64,000 bases of DNA from NCBI GenBank assembly GCA_950097015.1, contig CATNEN010000002.1, positions 4,185,001 through 4,249,000 of the forward strand. The letters are read 5' to 3'. The stretch comes from Macrostomum hystrix. Taxonomy: Eukaryota; Platyhelminthes; Macrostomidae. Positions 25,201-36,900 of this stretch are shown one piece after another (positions within the stretch are counted from its first letter, which is position 1; every line of letters starts with the position of its first letter). The notes beneath the pieces were generated by a model that was not told where the DNA came from, searched no databases, and saw only the letters and a program-made list of their open reading frames with translations. The translations under genes were made by a program, and so were the position numbers.

Positions 25201-28200
25201 GTGACCCATTCCTGATCTATCACGTGACCCATTCCTGATCTATCAAGTGTCCCGCTCCTGATCAATTAATAGTGACCCATTCCTGATCCATCAAGTGACC
25301 CACTCCTGATCAATTAATAGTGACCCATTCCTGATCAATTAATAGTGACCCATTCCTGATCAATTAATAGTGACCCATTCCTGATCAATTAATAGTGACC
25401 CATTCCTGATCAATTAATAGTGACCCACTCCTGATCAATTAATAGTGACCCATTCCTGATCTATGAAGTGGCCCATTCCTGATCTATCAAGTGGCCCATT
25501 CCTGATCTATCAAGTGACCCGCTCCTGATCAATTAATAGTGACCCATTTTCCTGATCTATCAATTGACCCATTCCTGATCTATCACGTGACCCATTCCTG
25601 ATCTATCAAGTTACCCGCTCCTGATCAATTAGTTAAGATATTCCTGATCTATCAACTAACCCATTCCTGTTTTATTAATGATTTAACAAGTGTACGCATT
25701 GAGATCATTACGATAACTGACTTCGAATACTTAGATTGACTTCATTAGAGAAACACTTGCAACAACAGTTTGATAAATATATGTGCAATTATGCAAAAAT
25801 TTACAAGAAAACTAAAACAAACATAAAAGCATAAGTAATATACAAAAACACACAATACTGGTAGAATTCAGAAGCGGAATTAGACGAATTCAAAATATAA
25901 TACGAGCTATGTTCATACAATTAGTAGTAATGACGAGTGTGAATGAATTTTCATCAAGTTTTAACATAACATGTCCTAAAAGTTTCTGCAGGCCAGTATA
26001 AAATTTACAATGGACTTCGGGCACTAGGGTACTAAAGAAAGTGGCAATACGCAAAAATACACACAAATTTTGATAGCCTAAATGATAAACAGACTACTAA
26101 TGAGTAGCCGGCATCGCACATATAATTATGTTTTTGATGGTAAGTGTAAAGTGTAAGTTAAACTGCCGTCCCTCGCACCTGATGCTGTATTTGGAGGCCA
26201 AAACATTAGCATTCCAGAAGGCAAAAGTCGACCAAGCCGAGCAGAACTAGTTTTATTTAGTTTGGCAAGACCGAATAAGACGTTTAGACAAATACATCAG
26301 AGTTTATTTTGGATGCAAGCCCGTTTCTTAGTAACAAATAAAAAGTCAATTTCGACATGAAAATTGCTGCAGGGATTAAAATTTAACTAAGGCTAGAACA
26401 TAAAATGTTGTTCAAAAGTTTTATTACTGCCTTTTCTCAAATATTTAGTCAAATTTTGACAGACAAATAGCAATGTACAGAATTTTGAATACAATTTGTA
26501 TTATTTACTATACAAACCAGTGAACAATATCGAATTTGAATATTTTGATAAGCATTGCTGCGTTTAAATTGTTTCTTTTTGTTCAGGAAATTAGATTTAA
26601 AATTGGCAAAGTTGAGTTTATGCACTAGTTTATAATCATATGATGATGAAAATAACAATGAGTATAGGAATTTTGTACCTGCCAATTTGGAGAATTCCTC
26701 CATAATTTCCTCTCTACTTTTCGTCTTTGGTATATTGCCAACGAACAGGCGCAGATTTGGAGTGGAAATGTTCACCTTGATTTTCTTTCCCGGGCGAATT
26801 TCATGGTCGTTGAGCTAGATTGAAAGTTGATGAAAAATATGAAAGGATTTCGGGCAGTAAATTTAGATTTCTTATTGTTTAAGTCTAAATAATAACTAAT
26901 TCGGCCTTGCCAGTATTGACTCGCTGACACCAGGTAAGTAAACAGCATTTATAGGCAGAATAATTACATTATAATCTTATTAGCATCATACAGGTACGAT
27001 TACAAAGTACTTTTTCTTAATCTAGCAAACTAGACAAAATCAGTGCGACTTCTACCAACAATGGCCCTCTCGCTATTCTGAAAAATTCCAGCTGCATAAA
27101 GCATTAATAAATAAATTTGTCATTTGAAAAACAAAGCATGATAAAATAAAATGCAAGCAAATTGAAATTGCAACAACAAGCCCTATTTTATTTATCCAAC
27201 TCTTATAATTCTTTACTTCTTTTTGTTCAAGCATCCTTTATAATAATAAAATTACTAGTAGTGTAAATTTTAAATACTTGAACTCGCATTCATACTACTT
27301 GCATTGAGTAGCACATTAAAGCATGATATTTACCATAGTTGATTAGCACAATTGACTAAGAAGTTAATAGAACCAAAACGCGATTATCCCACGCATAAAT
27401 TTATTATAGTCATTGCTAAAAGTCGCACTGACAAATCTAGATTTACTATTAACACAGAGCCCTAACTATTTGGAGCGAAAACGCATTAGTTATTACAGAG
27501 TATAGGAAAGCAAACTGCTTCACTTACCTTTTCAACCGCCATCCTAGCCGATTCCTTCTCTACAAAGCGGACAAAGGCGTAGCCCCTATTGTAGCCATTG
27601 TTGGGATCAACCATTATCCTCATTTCGTACAGGCTGCCAAGCTGTTCGCACAGTGGCACTAGCTCATCCTCGTAGACATCCTTGGGCAGTTTGCCAAGGA
27701 ACACCTCCGACTGGTGCGTGGGCGGCTCGCCGTCCCAATTGGATGGCGGTCCGTAGTGACGCTGGCCGCTGGTCACCTCGTGATGAAAACCGGTGCGCTC
27801 TAGGAGGGCCTGAAAATATTCGGTGAAGGTGGCCTTCTTTGCTTTCACTACAGAAACTTCACCAGTGGCCTAATGGTGTAGGTACCTATAAAGTTCTTAA
27901 GTGAGGTAAATATGTTTTCAGTTTCAGCTTTAATGCGACTGAAAGACCTAGATTCTGGAATGGCTGTGAAGCTCTGAAGGGTTGGTACTTGGGCCTGAAG
28001 TGGCGGGGAGAATCTGAATGATCAGACCGGAAGTGGCGGGGAGAATCTGAATGATCAGACTGGAAGTGGCGGGGAGAATCTGAATGATCAGACTGGAAGT
28101 GGCGGGGAGAATCTGAATGATCAGACCTGAAGTGGCGGGGAGAATCTGAATGATCAGACCGGAAGTGGCGGGGAGAATCTGAATGATCAGACCGGAAGTG

Positions 28201-31200
28201 GCGGGGAGAATCTGAATGATCAGACCGGAAGTGGCTGGGGGAATCTCAATGTTGTGTGGGCCGATAATGATCAAAGTTATGACAATGAAACCATTAAAAG
28301 AGCAAGCGATTAGCAAAACACAGGTAATAAATGTCACCTTAATCATAGCCTCATTCGGACCGTGACTAGGCTGCGCGTGACCGCCAGTCTTTGCCTCGTG
28401 CCAGACGCGCAAAATGGATACAAGGTGTGCCGATTTGTCTCGAATCTCGGACAGATCAGTCTCCGTGAACTCTTTAATGGCACTGTTAATCTGATCCTCA
28501 GGGAAGTCTTTCAGACAGGCTAGGGCCTCCTGACTAAGATCCCGGTAATTGATAACGCCAGTTGTGAACAAATTCTGGACTTCACTGGCCACAGCATCGG
28601 AAATGCCCCGCTTAGTAAGGCGACTGAAATCGTCGATTGAATCATCTTCATTTTCTTCCTGAGGCTGCTGATGCTTTTCAGTTTCCTCAGAAGCGGCCGG
28701 ATCTGTTTTAGTTTCACCAGCAACGGCCGCAGCTACTGGCGATGACACCGGAGCTGGGACAGCCTGAGCTGCAGGAGCAGCAGGTGTAGCATCAACAGCA
28801 ACGGCCGTAGCGGCTGGCGATGACACCGGAGCTGGGACAGCTTCAAGAGGAGCAGCAGGTGTACCAACAACAGCAGCGATCTCAGCGCTAGCCGGCTTTG
28901 GCGACGACGCCGCTTCAGCTAATGCCGTTATTTCTGATGGCGCAGCTTCAGCAGGCTCAGCTGGGACAGGCTCGGGCTCAGGTGCAGCTTGAGGCTGCTT
29001 GGGTACAGTGCTGGCCTCTTCAACCACAGCGGCACTAGGGGCATCAGCTGCTCCTGTAGCTGAGTTATCAGCACTGGCAAACTGAACTGGCTCTTGCTGC
29101 TGCTGCTGCTCTGGCTGCGCCTCCTGGCTAGTTGACAACTCCTGGCTACTGGTATCGCCAACCTCCTGGCTATCGTCAGCTGACACCGTGGACTCCTCTG
29201 GTAATGAACAAACGTCAAAATGCTACCTGAGATCATTTGTAAGTAGTTTGAAAGCAAAAATAGTGTTTGCCTTAGCATAAGCCTAAATCTAACCCTAATT
29301 CCCAAAAAACGAATGCTTGTCTTAAAAAAGAGATAATTATTATTAAAGCTGTTTCAAAAAATGTTTCATATTTCATATTCAAACAATAACAAGATTAAGA
29401 GTACTTGATGCAACATAACAAAACAGAAAAAACAAAGTGCTATAGGTTTAATATTTGGATCAATTCAATTGAACCTCTACTGGGTACTATTAGATCAACA
29501 GAGTAAGATTAAATTTTTTTTGCCAAATAACTGGCATGTCTAAATTAACTCTTAATCAAGTATAATAGATTTATAGGCCTAATAGATAGGCAAGGCATGC
29601 TGAGAGTAGACTGTACTACAAACTTTTTCTACTATTTCTGCCTCTAGCATTATGGGCAGAATCTAAAATGCCCTAACAAAGACTAAATCGAATATACATA
29701 CACTGTTCCCTATTTAAGCCAACACCTAAATGGACAAGTGACAAGGACAATACTACCTAATTGCACATCATACTTTATCTACCTTAACAGTAGAGATAGA
29801 ACAAATGGTCAGATTTATAGAAGGAAAGCTGAAACTGATTTGTAGGATTTATAAAGAGTCAAACAAGAAAATATTTGAGGCATTTTATAAATCATAAATG
29901 GTACACACTGTACACAAGGCAAAAATAACTATACAAACAAATGTTTTAATGCTCCCTAAGCCAATTAGTTTTAACTACTTGCTACATTAGCATCAATATA
30001 AGCAACTACATATTATAAAATGAATATAAGCTTTTCTTTGGATTTTTTAAAAAGATTGAACTGAGTAGAAATGAAATATATAAGCATTTTGCCTTTTTGA
30101 GAATGATAAGTTTGTTTTCATTGGTTATTGTAAGCAGCTATTACTTAAAAATTGATGTGGCCTTGATGTGGCCTAGAATTAGTTTCCACATATACTGGAT
30201 ACATTCCAGACTGATGGGCAGATTGGCTACATATAAAAATCATTATAATATTGATTTCTGTTATTTAATATTTTTTGCTTCTGTTTTATTTCTATTTGTT
30301 TACATTTGCATTTGTTCTTTTCTTATTTTGATTAGTATTGAAACATATTGTAAATATATTATAAGTTGTTATAATACTAGGATTTTTCTAAAAGTTCCCG
30401 AGCCAAAAAGTAGACTATAAATACACAAAGCAAGACCCAAACATTCTTTATTTCCAAACATTGCCAATGGTTGCATCTATGTAACTGAAGGGCATGCTGC
30501 CTAGCTGAAACAATAGAATTGCAAGCAACACAATCAACCAATAAAAGCTAAAGCCAGGAAAACTAAAACATTCTTTTTAAATGGCCATTTAAAATTCTGA
30601 ATAGGCCAATTTTTCTATGAATTATCCCATTAAAACCAACCATCAATAAAAAGGTTAATAACTCAAAGATTGACATTTTGAAAACAAAAAGTGATTAATA
30701 TTAATTCATAGCTAGTCTATTGTATATATATTATATTATATATACAATAAACTGAAAATGTGTGACTTAGTAAATATTTTGCTTGAATACACGTAAATTG
30801 TGTATATATTTATTTTGTTACAAAAATATTTTTTAATATACTGTAATTATTTTGTTTAAAGCATACATTTCATTGCTCTATTTATGACTTAGTTTGCTCT
30901 CATTTGCTCTCTTTTTCTCTCCCTTTTTCCTTTTCTTCACGTCTTCCTTTTTTGTCCCTTGGTCCCCCCTTTGATTTTTTTGCTCTTGGTCAATTGGTTT
31001 TTGCGACTTACCTTGCTTGGCCCTCATTTCATCCAGCCGGTTCGGCCGGGTGTTGCGCATGTATGGTTTAAAGTGAAACACTTTGGTATGAATATTGGAG
31101 CAGAATCAAGGAAAAAACCTCAACCTTGTTCAACATAGTTTGTATATAATACTCAGAAGTGTTCTTTCATTATTTAATAAACCATATGGAGACAAAGGCA

Positions 31201-33566
31201 ATCCTACACTTCCATTCGGTAAATTATTTTCACATTTGAATTCGTACCACTGAGTCAAATGACGTCGATTGGCAATGTGTCTATGGCCAAAAGTTTGAGC
31301 GAACAGAGTTTAAAGGGGTGTCAGTTTAAGGGAACTGTTGCTTGTGAGCTGCTTGTTTTATTGAGCTTCAATTTCTCATCTTTCTGTCTTCATTGCCATG
31401 GCTGGGCAACCTGCAGCACCCGGGTTCATCATCCCGTTAAACGAGGTTCGAAACACCACCAAGCTACTCAATCTCAACATGTCGCTACAGGATCTGCACA
31501 TCGTCACCCAGGACACGCTGTCTGCAATGCAGTGGTTGGCGAAGTACCATCTGCTTGGCAACACTCGCAACTGTCCATGTGGAACAAACATGAGGCTGCA
31601 GCGGCGCCAGGGAGAACGCTACATCGACGGATACATGTGGGACTGTCAAGCGTGCCATGCCCAAGTGAATATCCACAAGTCTCCTTCTTTGAGGGTTCGC
31701 ACTTGAAGTTGGTCCAGATTGTCGACCTGACGTACTGGTGGTCCCTGGAGACTAAGTCGGCAGAGGCAATGAGCCAGTGTGGCATTGGCAGTTGGAGTAC
31801 AATCGTGGACTGGCACCAGTTCCTGAGGGATATATGCCAACAATTCCTCATTGACCACCAGCTCGAACTTGGCGGCCCTGGCAAGGAGGTGGAGATCGAC
31901 GAGTCAAAGTTTATGCATGGTAAGTACCATCAGGGGGCCTGGCGCGAGGGCCACTGGGTCCTGGGTATGGTCGAGCGTGGCTCTAACAAGTGCATGATGA
32001 CAGTCATTCCGGATTGCTCTGCCGCCACCTTGGTACCAATCATCCAACGGTTTGTACTACCGGGTACGCGCATCATCACCGATGGATGGTTGGTGTACGC
32101 TGGTCTACCCAACTACGTCTTGGTGAACCATCGGCTGCACTTCATAGATCCAGCGGACCCAACAGTCCAAACCAACACTGTGGAGGGCACATGGGCCCAG
32201 GCGAAGCGCAAGATCGGCAATATGCATGGCACGAGCAACACTCTTCAACGCACACATTGAGGAATTTCTCTGGCGTCGTCTGTATCCCCAATGTCCATTT
32301 GGGGCTATCCTGTACTGGATTGGACATTACTATCCATTGTAGACACCTTAATGACCTGCAGACACACTCTAAGTGACTATGCGCTCTAACAGACTGCTAC
32401 CATGTTCCACTGTTTCAGTTTTGTTTGTTACATTGTTATTTAACACGCCTGTTCAAAATTCAGTGTCAAAATAATTTACTGAACGGAAGTGTAGGATTGC
32501 CGAGACAAATACTAAGAATTCAAGAGAGAGAACTAGAAAGTATTGCTGTACACTTGAGATCATTAGTAGTGCTTTTCAGAAAGTCAATACTCAGAAATAC
32601 ATACAATAAAGCTCTTTAATATATATTAGGGGTCCCAGGTCATTTCAGTGACAAGACATTTCAGTGACAGTCATTTCGGTGACAGAATTGGTCAGTTCAG
32701 TGACAACTATTTTTGCACCTAAATATGCTAAGAAAACAGCCTTCCACGATCCAGCAGCTGCTTAAAGCCTGCACTCGCCTTGTCAATCCAAAACTTGAAA
32801 AATGTTTATTATACACATTTAATTAGGAACAAATAACTATTGAAACTATTGACTAGGGCCTACTCATTAAATAATTTAATAATTTAACTCATTTAAAGTA
32901 AAACCCAGACTTTAACATAGCAATGCAGCTTCTTATTAATACTTTTAGCATTATTTAATTAATATTTTATGTGTGCATAGTTAAAATGGAAGGCAGTTTT
33001 TTAGCATATTAAGGTGCAAAAATAGTTGTCACCAATCTGACCAATTGTGTCACCGAAATGACTGTCACCGAAATGTCTTGTCACCGAAATGACCTGGGGC
33101 CATATTAGGTACATTCTGAGAGATTAATTCTAAAAAAACATTGAAATAACTGAAAATATGCTTGCTACAACTTATATGTTTAAAAGAGGGTATTAGAAGA
33201 AAGAACTAATCTACAACTTTGTTGGCATCGGGAAAAACTTTTGAATAGTAAATAATCCTAGGATATATTCAGTGACATCATATCGTTAGGGTGATTAAAT
33301 TAAATAGGGAAGCATTATGGCAACTTTAGTGGCATCATTGAGATAAAAAAATACTAAGAAGTTAGGCCTCCGACGCATAGTGCCTAGCCTACAATATAAC
33401 TAAGCAAAATGGCCTACAAAGTGGCCTAACTAGACAATGCCTAGCACACAGTTTACAAAAAGGACAACAGGCTTTATCAACAAGCTTACATACAAACAAA
33501 CTCACCAGCTTTAGCAGCCTTACTACCACGGCCCCGTCCACGTCCTCTACCACGGCCGCGTGCCAT
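22250..33566 (-). CDS. hnRNP Q/R (SYNCRIP)-like RNA-binding protein
   Basis: Binds RNA and in animals takes part in mRNA splicing, stability and transport. Exons in coding order: 33566..33506, 29197..28338, 27809..27528, 26814..26679, 24417..24152, 23104..22250. They join in consistent phases to 819 residues, or 842 with the optional exon 31080..31012. Order: an Arg-Gly repeat N-terminus (residues 3-14), an Ala/Pro/Glu-rich segment (about 45-200), the acidic helical domain typical of hnRNP Q/R (about 209-289, ending GPNEAMIK|ALLERTGF), RRM1 (about 341-419, RNP1 RGYAFVRF), RRM2 (about 421-500, RNP2 LRLFVGNI, RNP1 RGFCFLHF) and RRM3 (about 519-590, KDYAFVHF). A Gly-rich tail with RGG motifs runs to 819. 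It is longer than the usual ~600 residues because of the N-terminal low-complexity segment. A Merlin transposon and a MITE lie in its first intron. Confidence 0.93.
23135..23465. repeat. 28-bp minisatellite in hnRNP-like intron
   Basis: About 12 copies of a 28-bp unit, core GTCATGGAACTGACTATCG followed by TAATGATTG, starting 30 bp from the acceptor of the last exon. The unit contains the near-palindrome GTCATGGAACTGAC. Confidence 0.92.
24685..25670. repeat. 24-bp minisatellite with a 26-bp subfamily
   Basis: About 40 copies of a 24-bp unit built on CCCATTCCTGATC plus TATCAAGTGA or CATCAATTGA. A block at about 25250-25450 uses a 26-bp variant with GATCAATTAATAGTGACC. It lies in the intron between the RRM2 exons (24418-26678). 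The remainder of that intron is AT-rich with no exon signal. Confidence 0.93.
27990..28245. repeat. 33-bp minisatellite in hnRNP-like intron
   Basis: About eight copies of a 33-bp unit, core GGAAGTGGCGGGGAGAATC followed by TGAATGATCAGACC, in the 528-bp intron between the acidic domain and RRM1 exons. On the minus strand it extends the upstream exon frame for over 80 codons, but the perfect donor AAG|GTGACA and family alignment place it in the intron. Confidence 0.92.
31012..31080 (-). CDS. Probable 69-bp cassette exon of the hnRNP-like gene
   Basis: On the minus strand, acceptor TACCAAAG|TG at 31082-31081 and donor CAAG|GTAAGT at 31011. The exon is GC-richer than its surroundings and encodes FHFKPYMRNTRPNRLDEMR plus three more whole codons. 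Its phase is 1-1, matching the flanking exons (33506, ending with one base of a codon, and 29197, starting with two), and its length is 23 codons. It can therefore be included or skipped without a frame change. The residues have no counterpart that I know in hnRNP Q/R, so optional use is inference. Confidence 0.5.
31197..32501 (+). mobile_element. Merlin-like (IS1016/ISXO2-related) DNA transposon
   Basis: 1305 bp bounded by terminal inverted repeats that start GGCAATCCTACACTTCC and extend about 45 bp with few mismatches (left from 31197, right ending 32501). The 8-bp direct repeat GAGACAAA flanks it at 31189-31196 and 32502-32509, as expected for a target-site duplication. TIRs, 8-bp duplication and an ISXO2-type transposase fit the Merlin superfamily, which is known from flatworms among other animals. 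It sits in the hnRNP-like intron, 117 bp upstream of the probable cassette exon and opposite in orientation. Confidence 0.9.
31398..32342 (+). pseudogene. Frameshifted Merlin-like transposase
   Basis: Starts at ATG 31398 (MAGQPAAPGFIIPLNEV). A zinc-ribbon-like part (CPCG ... CQAC, about 31575-31660) is followed by an ISXO2/IS1595-type DDE domain with VEIDESKF, ITDGW and NTVEGTWAQAKRK. The reading frame shifts by one near 31685 and returns near 32245; the last segment ends ILYWIGHYYPL with stop TAG at 32340-32342. Neither shift has splice signals around it, so the copy looks inactive for transposase although its ends are intact. Confidence 0.85.
32631..33101. mobile_element. Non-autonomous TIR element (MITE) with 8-bp TSD
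   Basis: 471 bp with about 120-bp inverted ends starting GGTCCCAGGTCATTTC (left) and GGCCCCAGGTCATTTC (right, read on minus). It is flanked by the direct repeat ATATTAGG at 32623-32630 and 33102-33109. Each arm carries several copies of CATTTCRGTGACA, probably transposase binding sites. No coding capacity. An 8-bp duplication fits hAT, Merlin or P-type elements; the ends differ from the neighbouring Merlin copy. Confidence 0.88.
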
Positions 33567-33961
33567 TTTGATTGATTAAGAAGTATGAAAATATTAATTT
33601 GAAGCCAACTAGATAAAGACAAAAGTTGATTCTTTGATTCATCATTTTAAAGAATAGAACTATAGAATTGTCAGACAAATTACTTTTTTGTCATTTAAAA
33701 CAAAAAATATACCGTTTTATAAGAAGTGAGAATAAAAATGAGTAAAATAAATACCACAATCAAAACTTTTAAACTGTTTAGTGCTTAAGAGCTAAGAAAA
33801 ATTTCTGTAATAATTTTTTCTTAAATTATTTAAAGATGTCAACAGATGCGTTTTACTCGTGGTCATAATTATTGTCATGGTCAACTTGTCCGATACTATC
33901 GTGATATTTAAACTAGAGTTTTAATTTCCTTGCGATTTCTGTAACTTCAAAAAAAGTAAAA
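33567..33961. promoter_or_regulatory. Bidirectional intergenic promoter region
   Basis: Only 395 bp separate the start codons of the minus-strand hnRNP Q/R-like gene and the plus-strand CPSF6 gene. A shared promoter is the natural reading. The sequence is AT-rich, with no clear TATA or initiator that I would commit to. AG at 33955-33956, six bases before the CPSF6 ATG, could be a splice or spliced-leader acceptor (inference). Confidence 0.55.
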
Positions 33962-36900
33962 ATGAATGACACAGATCACCTCGATCTGTACAATATTGGT
34001 GAGGAAGAGGACTTTAAAACCGAGCCTGAGGTAAGCCAAACTTTAATATTTGTATCATAATTTCATAGACAACCATTTTGCATTACTGTTATATAATTTT
34101 TATGCAACAAAGAATTATACAACTGCAACTCACAAAGCAAAAAATCTTGAAGTAAGCTCTAGAACGTGCTGGGCCTGAATTTTATAGTTAAGAATTATCC
34201 TAAAGGTTAGGCCTATGGCTTCTTTCATGTCACTGCTGCCCAAAAAAAATAATTATTAGAATTTGCTAATCGCTATAGCTTATTGAGACAATTAATAGGC
34301 CATATAAAAAAGTGGGCATAAATTTACTTTTGTTTGCAAATTTTTTTTCTTCTTTTAAAATCTTGAATGATGAAGTGGATAACGTGACTTAATGTCAACT
34401 GGTAACAAAACTGGTGGGAAGCATTTTTAAATGGCACTGAGCATTGCTCAGTTCTGTTCAATGCAGTCCTGACTGTCTCAGATTCCTAAACTGGGTAATA
34501 TTGACAAATCCAGTACAGAATGCTGCCAAAAGCCTTGTCAGGCCCCAGGTGAAGGCATTGCCATAGATACTTTTGAGTGTGCGATTCAAAGAGGGCATAG
34601 CTAATGCCATGCCACATAGTCTCGTCCGTACTTGCCATCACTTCCATCAGATCCCTTGAGTTCATATTTAGTTCTGTCAGTGCCTGTGCTGGCAGAACTT
34701 CATTTGGTGGCACAATCCACAATGGTCTTGGGGGCTGTCTAGCCATTTGCAAACCAGAAAAGTCTCAAAGCCTCTAAAATCCAAACTATAGTGAGGGCTC
34801 AAAAAAACTCAGCCAAATTTTTGTGTCCAAAACAACTTTACACGACTAGGCCCTACTATGGGCCATAGACAACTCCCATTCGTCATTCCATGTCATTGGC
34901 ACCATTTTAAAAGAGGAAAAAAAATTGTGAATAAAAGTATATTTACTCCAAAAAGTGTTATAGGTTCTATTAATTTAAACCTAAACACAATTTTAAAACT
35001 TTTACATATTCACAAATTTACATGGCAGAGCTTATTCTCATGTTCCCATGCCGATAATTTCAATTTTATTTACACAGATCTGTGCCAATAATTTTCTGCT
35101 TATCCACATGGCAGCTTACATAAATAGGTCTACAACTAAGAAAATTGTTCAGCAAAAGCATTGGGACATCGTTTTAACTCTCAAGAATTTAACGCCTAAG
35201 TCCAAAGGACCCACAATTGTAAAGATTTGCAGAGGAAAGCGAGGAACTAGTTAGCATGCTTTTGTCAAGTTTCTGAAACCTTAATTTCGTATGGGAACAA
35301 GTCAGTAGTATTATTTGCGCATGTGCATCATATCATATTTCAAGCGTGTCTGCAATACAAATGTCAGTGCGATTCTTCATGCGATTGTTAGCAACATTAC
35401 ATGTTATTCAAAATTAATGATTCTTTGAAATTTAACATGTGCATTGCTTGTAATTAATAGAGGCCCTACTACAGGTACTGCAGGTTCTGGAAAACATGTA
35501 TGGCCAGTTGTATATATAGTACATGAAAACTGCTACACAGTTCCTGTAAAATATGTGCTTTTTAAGTTCTTAAAGTTATCGGCAAAACAAGCTGCCGTGT
35601 GGATAAGCAGAAAATTATCGGCACGGATCCGTGTGGATAAAATTGAAATTATTGGCATGGGACCATGGGAATAAGCACTTCCTATTTACATTGCTACCAG
35701 AGTCCAGACTAATAATGGTTTCTGATTCTTTCTATTCTATTTGTATTCTGTCATCTTTTGTGATAATAACTTTAGAATAGTTTAGTCTCTAAAATAAACT
35801 TCATACAAACTCATTTGCCATATGCAGAATTATTAAATTTTTTTCTGCAGAAAATGTCATATTGATTGGTCACTTACTTACTTTAACACCCTTTATATTC
35901 ATAATTTAGGTCAGGAAGTGGTCTCACTTAGCCCTTAGGCATGGCTGGGTGTCTGCAATGCACTTAAGATAAAAAGGGTTTTCAGGCCAAGAATTTTGTT
36001 GCCTTGTCTTGCATAATATTAGCTTATTATTATTTATAGTAGATATTAAAATATGTATAATCTTTATATTAGTATGTGAAGCAATCCTTTGTATTATTAT
36101 ACCAAACCATTTTCTTTTTCTCTCAACTCAATTAGGAGCCAGAGAATGATGATGGTGACATGGCTGGCAGTGGCTCTGCATCTGAGCAGCCAGTCTCCGC
36201 TGGCAATGGCGCCAGCTCCAGCAAGAGCAGTGGTGTCATCAAACTGTCAGGCATCACTGGCAGCGCCAGCTCTGTGAACGATTCTGGCGATTCCAATCAG
36301 GCAGCCTCTAGCACCAATGGTGGCCAACAGCAGCAGCAGCAGTATGGCCGCAAGGTGGCCATGTATGTTGGCAATCTAACCTGGTGGACTACAGATGAAG
36401 ACATGATGTCCTGCATGCGCGAACTAAACATCAGCGATGTGATTGAGATCAAATTTCACGAGAACCGGCAGAATGGCCAATCCAAAGGCTTCTGTGTGCT
36501 GGTTGTCGGCTCGGAGCAGTCCAGCCGCACCGTAATGGATCGCCTGCCAAAGATGGAGCTGCATGGTCAGCAGCCGATGGTGATGCACTGCAACAAGCAA
36601 ACTCTGCAGTACTTTGAACAGCAGGCAGGTGGCAGCAATGGCGGCAGCAGTGGCGGCGGTCGAACCGGCGGTCGGGACGACGCCAGTGCTAGTAGCGGCG
36701 GCGGTGGCTCGCAGGGCGGCATGCAGATGCAGCGTGACGGCTATCGTGGAGGCGGAGGCCAGGGCATGCGACAGTCGGGCATGCAGCAGGCTCAGTCTGG
36801 CTACAGGCAGCAGCCGCAGCCGCTTATGGCATCGGCTGCCCAGCCACAGTCTCAGCTGGCCCAGCAGATGGCCCAGCAGATGCAGCAGCAGCAGGCGCAA

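Noticed and set aside
27948-28337. Extension of the hnRNP acidic-domain exon through GLIIQILPATS repeats
   Set aside because: A perfect donor after GPNEAMIK and the family continuation ALLERTGF in the next exon place this repeat in the intron.
30720-30750. AT-rich palindrome TATATATATTATATTATATA
   Set aside because: Low-complexity hairpin in an AT-rich intron; no further support for a regulatory role.
32425-32619. 64-codon ORF after the transposase
   Set aside because: It overlaps the right TIR of the Merlin-like element and flanking DNA; chance ORF.
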